Shown here: in pieces, positions 23,761 to 32,478 of the stretch
Layout: every line of letters begins with the position of its first letter
Numbering within the stretch: the stretch's first letter is position 1
DNA from: Hydnum rufescens UP504
Taxonomy: Eukaryota > Basidiomycota > Agaricomycetes > Cantharellales > Hydnaceae
DNA: 64,000 nucleotides
Direction of reading: 5' to 3'
Assembly (NCBI GenBank): GCA_014904985.1
Contig: MU129141.1
Span: 25,376 to 89,375 of the forward strand
Notes under the pieces: generated by a model
Databases searched by the model: none
Told to the model about the DNA's origin: nothing
What the model saw: only the letters and a program-made list of their open reading frames with translations
Translations under genes and position numbers: made by a program

Positions 23761-26700
23761 AGCACCTCCAGCCCTTGTAGTCAGGTGGGTAGCCAAGAAA
23801 GATGCATTTCATGGACTTGGTGCAAACCCATTCCTTTGGTCCTTTTGGACATGCACATAGGCTTGACATCCAAATACCCAAAGATGATCCACAGAAGGTT
23901 TCTTCGCATGCCAGGCTTCATAGGGAGTCTTCCCAGGAAGGGCAGATGTGGGGGATTGATTCAGAACATGGAGGAAGGTGGACAGGGCTTCACCCCAGAA
24001 GGAAGCAGGGAGATGGGCAGCAGTGAGCATGGAGGTGATTCCATTCTCTAGGATCCTGTTGGTGATCTCTGCTACTCCATTCTGCTGAGGGGTGGCCCTA
24101 GTGGTATGCTGATGGGCTATACCATGTTCCTGCATGAATGCCTCCCACTGCTTGGACATATACTCCCCACCCTTGTCATCTCTAAAAGCCTTGATGGTCC
24201 TTCCAGTTTGGTTCTCAGCAAGGGCCTTGAATTGTTTGAATGCAGCAAATGTCTCATCCTTAGTCTTCAACAAGTAGACAAAGCGATAACGAGTGGCATC
24301 ATCAATGAAGGTGACCCAATACCAGTATCCAGAGGAGGTTCGAACAGGGGTAGGACCATGAAGATCAGAGTGGACAAGTTCAAGGGGTTTGGAACGATGG
24401 GAGGTGGCCACTTTTGGGAAGGGGTCTCTGTGCTGCTTTCCCAGGATGCATGCCTCACAGGTAGGGGGGAAAGGAGCAGAGTTGTCAATTTTAAGGCCAG
24501 TGACAAGATCCTTCCCAACAAGTTGATTTAGCCTGTCATGGCCAATGTGGCCTAGATGATGATGCCAGAGTTCCAAGTCCTTAGCCACTTTGACAGAGTA
24601 GGCACTCTCCTGGGAGACAGTGCTTCCATCCAGGTAGGCCACATTGTCCTTTTGGATAGTGGCTGTGAAGACGAGGGTGGAACCATGTTTAAAATCCAAG
24701 TGCCCTTGGTGGATGGTGACAGTAAAGCCATGGTGCCGAGTGAGAGTGAGGACAGACAATAAATTGTTTGCAAGGGAGGGAACATGGAGTACTCGACTAA
24801 ACAGAACAGATTGAAGGGGACATCCATCCTTCACAGGCCTAAACTCCACAGTACCAACTCCAGCAGCTCTAATGACCTCATTGTTTGCAAGACGAATGGG
24901 GATATTGCAGGGGGAATATGACACAAACCAGTGACGGTGTGGTGTCATATGAGACGTGGCCCCTGTGTCTGCATTCCAAGAGTCAGAGGCTGGAGAGGAG
25001 GAGGAGGGAGATTGACGACTTGCACTTCCAGCAAACTCAGTGGGGGTGTCCTCTGCCTTGGCCACATTGGAGTTGGCTGTTTTGGGCTTGTGACGAGAAG
25101 AACGTTCCTCATGAGCCTTTCCCTTGGCAGCCTTGAAACGATTGCAATCGTTCTGGACATGGCCTTTGCCCCCACAGAAATCACATTTGGGGGATGATGA
25201 TGTGGGAGGTGGTGGAGGAGTGGTGACTTTGAGGGCAGAGGATGTGGAGGAGGAAGTGGGTCACGGGTGGCAGCACGAAGGAGCTCTTCATTTTTGAAGG
25301 CATTGGTCACCTTGGCCTTGGTGAGAGTATCCTGGGCCAAGAGAGCAGTGGTGAGCTCTTGATAGGTATCAGAGGCACCACGAAGGAGGGCCATAGTGGC
25401 CAGTTCCTCATCAAAGGAGTCCATGGTGAAGGTTTCTGGACAAGAGAGATTAGGTCCCTTCGGCTGCTGGACTGCCTCTCTGTCTCAATCTCATTATCTC
25501 GTTCTTGCCTGGATTCTCCCGGACTTAGCCAGACTCACACCGGACTTAGTTGGAGTTATCTGTGTTTATATTTGTTTGGTGCTCTTGTTGCAGCGTGGCC
25601 CTGACAGGCATACTCAATCATCTCCTCAGTGCTGAGGCCCTTTGGGATGAATTGAGGTTTTCAAGTTGGAGGTGAGGGGAAAGTCCCCCCAGGGGGGAGC
25701 ATGTAACTGTGCTGGAAGCAAATTGTGTGAAAGTGCCCCACTGAGGGTGCACATGACTGGGCCAGAAGAAAATTGTGTGAAAGTGCCCCCAGTGAGGGCA
25801 CATGTGACTGCACTGGAACCAAATTATGTAATCCACCAGCCTCATGTTCCTCTGCATGTTCTGCCCCTTCTGGTGAGTTGCCATCCTCTGGTTCAGGGGT
25901 AGGGGGTGCAGCCTTGACATGTCCACCTTCCACCATTCACCAGGAGGTGCACATGCACATGTGGACCAACACAGTGGGGGTTCAGCAGGGGGTCCCAATG
26001 TAGGGGGGGAATGGCTTCCTGAGTATGAGGCAGAGGGGGGGATAGTGGATGAGGGCTCCCTGATGAAGGGACAGTCCCTGGGGACTTAGGAGAAATCCCT
26101 GGGGAATCTGGTGGAGGTGGAGGCCCTGGGGCAGTGGGTTGAGATGCTCCCACTGAACTTGGGGGCAGATCAGGGGGAATAAACTCAGGAGTATACTGGC
26201 CATTCTCTGAGGTGAGAGAGGTGCCTGGCAGTAGACTCTCATCAAATATAACATCCTACTGATCACAATGCCTTGGTTGTAGGGTTGTAGCAGCGCCAGC
26301 CCTTGTAGTCAGGTGGGTAGCCAAGGAAGATGCACTTCAAGGACTTGGGAGCAAATCCCTTCCACTGGTGACTCCCTAGAGGATTTCATGGGATGATGTG
26401 TACAGATCAGGCTGTAACTTGGTACAGTGGTGGGGGCACTGGCGATGATAGTGTGTGTCAAATATAGGATGAATTGGATGAGAGGATGATGAGATATTCA
26501 CAATTTCAGGAATGAGGTAGGAGGAGCAGGTGACCACAGTAGTGATGACAAGACAACCAGTGGACCAAATTGCCTGAAAATTTGATGGAATGTAGGGGGC
26601 ATATGGGTGAGGCTGTGTGCAAAAAAGAGCAACGAACGGCCAGGAATTGAGTGAGATATAGGGGATTGATGGAATGAGGAAAAGCAGCCAAAGAAGGATG

Positions 26701-26826
26701 AATATCTCAAGAACCACTGGATGGAATCAGCTGGAAATTGGTGTGGACAGCGAGTATGATGTGTAGAATGCATGTGCACAGTTTGAGGATGATTGGAGCT
26801 AGGCCTGGGGCAATGGGCCCATAACC

Positions 26827-26944
26827 TGCTCAAGTGGAGGAATGGGAAGGCCTACACAGACACCCAGAGTGGAACTGAGGTGGATTGGCTTAAGTCTTGA
26901 TGTAGCAAGAATTAAGCCATATCCACCTCCATCACAACAACCAT
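26827..26944 (-). mobile_element. Copia LTR, family 2, cut by gap
   Basis: TGCTCAAGTGGAGG through the ATCACAACAACCAT block, then Ns. The primer-binding site at 26815-26826 abuts it. Confidence 0.75.
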
Positions 26945-26969
26945 NNNNNNNNNNNNNNNNNNNNNNNNN
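26945..26969. other. Assembly gap (25 N)
   Basis: Run of 25 N inside the family 2 LTR. The true missing length is unknown. Confidence 0.99.
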
Positions 26970-27365
26970 AAGGAGATCTTGACAGCACGGAGGGCATCAT
27001 CAACTCGACCAGAGAAGTTTTGCACAGACTCATCAGGAGCCATGCGGATGGAGAGGAGGGTGGAATAGGCAAGGAAGCGAGAACCAGCAGATTTGGTCTC
27101 ATGATGGGAGCGAAGAGCATCCCACATCTTCCGAGGGTCCCCTTTTGTGGGGGGATAATGATTCCATGTTGCTCGGGCTCACAAGCAAGGAGGATGGCAC
27201 CGGCTGCAGCTTCAAGCTTGTCAAGGTAGTCGTCAAGCTCTTTTCCCGTCACAAGGGGAGGTGTAGGATGGCTGCATTCGTCTCCAGGCACCGATGGTGC
27301 GAAGGTAGGCCTCCATTGATTGTGGCCCATTGACGATAGTTGGTATTGTTGAGGGGAGGAAAAGA
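26970..27365 (-). pseudogene. Copia Gag N-terminal part
   Basis: Downstream of LTR copy D the same Gag blocks appear: NTNYRQ near 27340, MEAYLRTIGAW near 27300, DYLDKLEAAAGAILLACEPEQ near 27200 and SVQNFSGRVDDAL near 27000. It carries frame breaks and ends at the gap. It is probably the 5' part of the element whose pol is at 21538-25436. Confidence 0.75.
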
Positions 27366-27510
27366 GAATTTCCGAGAATCAGGAAGACATTGGGAGGAGG
27401 TGGAGTGTGAGAAATATGAGTGGTTGGAGAGTGAAGTGAACTCGACAGATGGAGAGAGGTAAGCGCTGAAAGACAGTATTTGGGTATGGCTAGAGGGATG
27501 GCCCATAACC

Positions 27511-27798
27511 TGAGAAAAGGTCTACAGAGGAAATCACACGAAGGGTGATATCTGGAGTTCGGAGGAGTCAAACTGAGGATGAAGATATCTACATGAGTGC
27601 AAGAAAATGAGACATACCTTGGAGTTCAGAGGAGTCAAATAAGGACTGCCTCCAGAGCTCCAAGGTATATAAAGGGCATCGGTCCGAGATCACCGGATGC
27701 CATACATGGTGCTAACCAAAAAAGGGAAATAGGGCAAATAACAAATGTGTGAATCAGGGAAGAAGAATATCAAATGGGATACCCGTCACATCTCAACA
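27511..27798 (-). mobile_element. Copia LTR, family 1, copy D (5' LTR)
   Basis: A full-length 288-bp family 1 LTR with a primer-binding site at 27500-27510. Together with copy C it would bound one element of about 6.5 kb that later received the insertion at 25450-26969. Confidence 0.8.
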
Positions 27799-28142
27799 TA
27801 GACCTACAACCATGGCCCCTGTGGGCTAACCTGCAAACTGAACTGAAACCAATACTGTACCCTGAAAAAGTTACTGACTTGTATTGTGGCTTGACCCTGC
27901 ACCCCATAACCCAAACCCATGACTGTAATCCATAACCCCATAATGGCTATTACACCCCATCTTTTCACCTATCACAATGCACACCCTCCATTCCTTTGTA
28001 CCTGCCAGTGCAGATATCCCTTATGTAACCAGCCCACACTCTTTTTTTTTCATTTGTTCCTTGGTGGAACTTTTTTTCTATTCTGAATTGAGACCTGTTG
28101 TCTGCTGTTTGGGATTGGATCAGTCTCATCTTGATATGTAAA
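27799..28142. other. Unclassified, no gene seen
   Basis: About 340 bp without coding signal. It contains loose repeats of CCATAACCC. It separates LTR copy D from a 66-bp family 2 LTR fragment at 28143-28208. Confidence 0.5.
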
Positions 28143-28830
28143 TACCATAAACAGGAAGCAAAACAAAGAATAGCACAAAACAAGTAAAACAAGGGCACAA
28201 CTTCAACATGTCTGGTTTCAGAATTTCATGTCTGAGTTAGGATATCCTCCAAGTGGTGCAATGACTTTGTGGCTTGACAATCAGTCAGCTATCAGAGTTT
28301 GGGAAGAACCCAGAGCACCATAGCCAAATGTGGCATCTGCTGCCTAAGTACTAGGGTATTGCACGGGGTTTTGAAACCCGCGGGTTTTGACCCCATGGGG
28401 GAGATCCCCGTGGGGCAGGAGGAACAATGTGGACCCATGGCTAAAACCCACCAAGAACCCGCCAACCCCGGCAATATGTACCAAGGGTTTGAATCAGTCC
28501 ATGCCGTAGATTGATAGTTGCTATGGTGCAGTTGTATTACACCAGAACTGCTAAGTTACTAGCTAATATTTTACCTCTGTGCAGTAACTTACTGTTACCA
28601 TAACTATGTCATTATTTATCACTATTTACTATTATATATACATTGTATAGCAGTAGGGGCTCAGGGAGCTCAGGATGTGGTTGGTTGTTCAGGGGGGGGG
28701 AGGTTCTAGTATGGGTTTTCATTGTTGAGGGTTTGGTTGGTTGTTCATTCGGGACTTGAGCCAGTCTCTGTCTCATGATCTGGGATCAAAGATATATACA
28801 TCAGATTGAAAAATGAAACATACATTCTAG

Positions 28831-29896
28831 TACCACACACCCGCCCAGTGGGTGTGTGGTACCTCGTTTTATTTTGACGGCAGGGTCTGTACGGGCTTGT
28901 GCCCGGTTTTTTGTATGGGGTCTTGCAGGTGCAGGGGTTCGGCGGGTGGTGTCAGTCGGATGATCTAGAATAAGTCAAAAGTGACGCAAAAAGGGCAGCT
29001 TGCGCTGCCCTTTTTGCACCACTTACATATAGAGAATTAATTTAAAAAAAAAACCTTTTAGTACCACACCCGCTCTAGTGGGTGTGGTACTCGTATTGTG
29101 CTGCTCGTGTCAATCGAGGGGTCCGTATGGGCTCGTGTCCGGTTTTTCATATGGGGGTCACAGGGGTTTCGTTCGAATCGATTCACGGGGGCGGGAGATG
29201 ATACCGTGGTCTCACGCGGATTAGGAACATCTAGAGTTTTAAAAAAAAAATGTTAGTTGCTTAAGTCGTAAAACCGGCACAAAAAGAACCACTTTCGCTC
29301 TTTTTGTGTGGGTGTATCTACCGAGGGGGGGAACTCACCTTATATAGTACTGCACACCCACCGCAGCGGGTGTGTGGTATTCATTTTTGTTTGGGGGTTT
29401 TCATTTACCGGGCGGGTGTTCGTTTTGTGGGGTGCCGCAGTGTGGGCATTGGGTCAGGTGTTTGCTCGGGGCTCATATGGATGATGGGGAGACCTATCAT
29501 AAAGTAATATGTTAGTTAAAAATAATAATAATAATGGCGCAAAAGAGCAGCTTTTGCTGCTCTTTTTGTGCCACCATAGGTATTGCAATCAAACGAAAAG
29601 TTACCTATGTTACCACACACCCGCTGCGGCGGGTGTGTGGTACTCGTTCAGCAGGCCATCGTTTGGTGGGTTATCGTCTTGAAAACCGCCATTTGGCGTG
29701 TTCTCGTTCCACGGATTGTTGTTTGGGGGGTGTTCATTTGCCGGTTCTGGTTCAGGCGATGACCTAGGATAATGTCAGTTAAAAATTAAAACCAACGCAA
29801 AAAGAGCAGCTGTTGCTGCTCTTTTTGCGTGGATGTATGTAAAGGATAAATACTTACCTCGTATGACCACACACCCGCCACAGCGGGTATGTGGTC
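28831..29896 (-). repeat. Left arm: alternating palindrome units (5 P1, 4 P2)
   Basis: P1 palindromes (ACCACACACCCGC, four loop bases, then its complement) start at 28831, 29061, 29347, 29611 and 29866. P2 palindromes (AAAAAGAGCAGC, loop, complement) start at 28983, 29277 (degenerate), 29536 and 29794. Repeat pitch is 230-294 bp. On the minus strand each P1 is followed by a GTAAGT-like donor, then P2, then a CCTAG-type acceptor, mirroring the right arm. Confidence 0.85.
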
Positions 29897-29954
29897 CTGC
29901 TTTCTGTCGTTCGATCCCTCGGTGGTTGTAGAACGACTCTCGATGCCGGCAAAT

Positions 29955-30232
29955 GCCGATATCAAGACCAAGGAAAGTGACTTCAACCAGGCACGTATTG
30001 ATGCGTGGAATTCACCTGATTACAACCTTCCTATCTATGAGCCTGGTCAGGAGGACATTGTCCGCCAAGCTCGCGGTCGCAACCTCTTCTCCACTAATGG
30101 AGAATCTCCTCGATTAATGCACTTTCGGCCATTTGTGAAGCCACGGGTGCTAATATTGATGAGACTTCCAATGCCATTGGCATGGATTCACATGTGGGGC
30201 CCAAATTCCTGGGTGCTAAGCTTACTGTATGT
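29955..30232 (+). pseudogene. Captured exons of UDP-glucose 6-dehydrogenase
   Basis: Two separate parts of UDP-glucose dehydrogenase are joined. 29970-30103 encodes FNQARIDAWNSPDYNLPIYE and DIVRQARGRNLF from the NAD-binding domain. 30109-30232 encodes [18 protein letters not shown] and [15 protein letters not shown] from the central dimerisation helix region, which lies about 200 residues further on in the normal enzyme. The two parts are in different frames, and the catalytic Cys region is absent, so there is no enzyme. A donor-like GTATGT follows at about 30232. Confidence 0.85.
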
Positions 30233-30366
30233 TTTTTTTTCTTTTTTCTTTTTTTACTAATGTATTTATTATTCTAGGTCATCGCATTACGCTCGATCGA
30301 CAGACCCACATGAACCCCCACCAGCACCCGCCAGAACTGATGACGATGATACCGGAAAAGAGGAGG

Positions 30367-31221
30367 CACCACACACCCGCTGCGGCGGGGTGTAGGTAAG
30401 TGTATTTTTTTTCATTCTTTACTAATGTATTTATTATTCTAGGTCACACTCGATCGACAGACCCGCACGAATCCCGCACTGGCACCCGCCAGAACCGACG
30501 ATGATGATTACCGGGGCGAGATACGCGAGCGCACACAGCCACACAAGACCCCAACGATCGACTATCTGCCACTAATAAAACGAGGCCTCAAATACGGTGC
30601 CACACACCCGCTTTGGCGGGTGTGTGGCAATATTAGGTGAGTATTTTCTTCATGGGGTGTACCACGACGCCAAAAGAGCAGCACCAGCTGCTCTTTTGGT
30701 GTTGCTTGTATTATTTTTTTTACTAACATATCCACTATTTTAGGCTCTTTCTCCCTCCCCGAAACCCTGCCCCAATCAAAGCAGAGACAATGCCTACAGC
30801 AAAATATGGAGCGCGCAGCCACCCAGACCCCAACCCCTGAGTATCAGCGAGCTATAACATGACGACAAATCAGATACAGCACCCACACACCCGCTTTGGT
30901 GGGTGTGTGGTGACATCAGGTATGTCTAATCCACCGGTGCCAAAAGAGCAGCAGGAGCTGCTCTTTTGGCACCCCTCTGTTTTCTTCTTTTTACTCATAT
31001 TATTTTATCATTGTTCTAGGTCCTTTCCCTAAGCGAAAACCCGCCCAACAAGGACACGCACGAGCCCTCAACACAAAATTCAATGCGCAGCCGCCCAAGC
31101 CCCAAGTCTTGAACACGACAATGGACTTAATCTCATAGCACACACCTGCCGCGGCGGGTGTGTGGTAATAGTTGTAAGTTCAATGGCGCCCAAAGAGCAG
31201 CAGTAGCTGCTCTTTGGGCAC
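30367..31221 (+). repeat. Right arm: alternating palindrome units (4 P1, 3 P2)
   Basis: P1 palindromes start at 30367, 30598, 30881 and 31136. P2 palindromes start at 30667, 30936 and 31186. Each unit reads P1, a GTAAGT/GTGAGT/GTATGT donor, P2 (absent from the first unit), a pyrimidine stretch with TACTAAY or similar, and TTCTAG or similar. A divergent 100-200 bp 'exon' follows, and then the next P1. The order is the mirror image of the left arm. Confidence 0.85.
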
Positions 31222-31896
31222 TACTTCTGTTTTTTCTAAAACTAATGTATTCTTAATCATTCTAGGTGTCCTCTCGATCTATGAAACCCCACGACAAGAA
31301 CAGAGCTGAGGTCCAAGGTGAAACACGGACCTGCGCAGCCACCTGCAACCCGATATGAACACCCAATCAAAACCCGTGTGAATGCCACCCTATCCTTGCA
31401 GCCACACATCCTGTTGCCCCTCCTTGCATGAAAACTCACCCAATGAGAACATGGCAAGGCCCCCACATGAAATCTGACTTATATTGTATATAATTATAAT
31501 AAATAAATAAATAAATGTTAAATAATCTTCTGGCCTCTTACTATGGGCCATATACAGAATAGGATGAGGATATTGTCCCATGGGTTTCCCATGGGTTCTC
31601 CTCGGGTTTTTCAACCCTGTCATGTATCCACGGCTTCTACCCCCGTGAGTCACGGGGGCGGGTTTTCAACCCCGCGGGGTGGGATGTCCTAAATTCCCCT
31701 GTGGGAACCCCGTGCAATAGCCTACTAAGTACCCTTGGCTTTGGGAACAGGTGGAGGACAAGGTGTTTTCACTTGAATATGTTTCAACTTCTTTGATGAG
31801 GGCAGATGTTCTTACAAAGCCCCTTGAGACAGTAGCCCATTCATGAGTACTTTCACTTCTTGGGCTTGTTTCTGACTCTGCTTTGTAAAGTGGGAG

Positions 31897-32076
31897 TGTT
31901 GAAGTTGTGCCCTTGTATTAGTTGTTTTGTGCTATTCTTGTTTTTGCTTCCTGTTTATGGTTGTTGTGATGGAGACAGATATGGCTTAACTCTTGCTTAC
32001 ATCAAGACTTAAGCCAATCCACTCCAGTTCCACTCTGGGTGACTGTGTAGGCCTTTCCCATCACTCCACTTGAACA
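31897..32076 (+). mobile_element. Copia LTR, family 2 (3' LTR)
   Basis: TGTTGAAGTTGTGCCC...CACTTGAACA, 180 bp, preceded directly by the polypurine tract AAAGTGGGAG. It is the most complete family 2 LTR in the window. Confidence 0.85.
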
Positions 32077-32326
32077 TATTTTCACTTGGGATTCAATCTG
32101 GTGCACTCCCTAATACACTTTGCTATACAGTATGTAAATTCTTTTGTGAATTTTGAAAATTAGGCTTCAATATTAGGTGGATATGGGCCAAATACAATAT
32201 TTCAAAATGCTGTTCATTGGGCCAAAACTGGGCACATAAGGTTGACATTTTGCATATTGTGGCAAAATCCGGCGGCAACTCGTGTTATGAAACCGAGAGT
32301 AAAATATTTAATCTCCTTTGCATGCA

Positions 32327-32424
32327 TTTTACGGGCCTAAATCCCGTATCTCCGGGCTTCCGCAACGTCGGCCGGCGTTGAGTTGCGGCGCCGAATTTCC
32401 GAATTTTGCTTCCGGATGTCGCCA
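32327..32424 (+). promoter_or_regulatory. Repeated ~100-bp gene-start element, copy 2
   Basis: GGCCGGCGTTGAGTTGCGG and GCGCCGAATTTCCGA followed by CTTCCGGATG, 55 bp before the Hook start codon. It is homologous to 15050-15150 in the same orientation relative to its gene. Confidence 0.6.
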
Positions 32425-32478
32425 ACATTACGGTGACTTCCGATTTTCCCACGACCCCACAATCACCTCTTCCAACTG

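Larger units (their letters stand above)
21538..25436 (-). pseudogene. Copia Gag-Pol polyprotein, broken
   Basis: Domains read right to left. The Gag C-terminal part lies at 25436-25100 with DSFDEELATMALL. The protease follows near 24990 (NADTGATSHMT), then GAG-pre-integrase (LWHHHLGHIGHDRL). The integrase core is at 24430-23900, with SDLHGP, FIDDATRY and the Glu-bearing TPQQNGVAE. A GC-rich linker follows, then reverse transcriptase fragments in several frames (EFAPSCHLA near 22780, PVYVDDLTIA near 22530), and RNase H with YADNQSAIAV (22230-21538). Reverse transcriptase is disrupted by several frame breaks and a 39-base A run, so the element is dead. The 5' Gag part lies at 26970-27365, beyond an insertion. 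Confidence 0.9.
25450..26969 (-). mobile_element. Composite insertion inside copia gag, with gap
   Basis: The Gag codons that end near 25436 (..TFTMDSFDEE) continue upstream only at 26970 (..DDALRAVKIS). The 1.5 kb between them is foreign. It holds an integrase-linker copy (25640-26372, including the CIFLGYPPDYKGW segment near 26300), an unidentified piece (26380-26700), family 2 internal sequence with primer-binding site (26705-26826), a family 2 LTR (26827-26944) and the N gap. The other end at 25450-25610 is unclassified. Confidence 0.6.
28352..31724. mobile_element. Non-autonomous hAT-like fold-back element, 3373 bp
   Basis: The ends are TAGGGTATTGCACGGGGTT on the left and, inverted, TAGGCTATTGCACGGGGTT on the right (one mismatch in 19). 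The element is flanked by CTAAGTAC at 28344-28351 and 31725-31732, an 8-bp target duplication. Eight-bp duplications and TAGGG-type ends are typical of the hAT superfamily. No transposase is encoded. Subterminal sequence is rich in GGGTTTTGAAACCCGC-like palindromes. The interior is two inverted arms of hairpin-bearing units around a captured host gene fragment. Nothing like it is known to me as a described family. Confidence 0.8.
28209..31896 (+). pseudogene. Copia RNase H 3' end, split by a 3.4-kb element
   Basis: 28209-28351 encodes the RNase H segment with LDNQSAI and KNPEHHSQMWHLLPKY. The frame resumes at 31733 with PWLWEQVEDKVFSLEYVS and RADVLTKPLE. The polypurine tract AAAGTGGGAG and the 3' LTR (31897-32076) follow. 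Removing 28352-31732, which is the inserted element plus one copy of the 8-bp duplication, joins the two halves at a codon boundary. The 5' part is missing. Confidence 0.85.

Noticed and set aside
28983..29020. Rho-independent terminators (hairpin plus T run)
   Set aside because: The P2 hairpins look like bacterial terminators, but the genome is a spliced fungal one and the T run is part of the stem.
28831..31221. CRISPR-like array
   Set aside because: Repeats are palindromes spaced 230-290 bp, change orientation between arms, and sit in a eukaryotic transposon with TIRs and target duplications.
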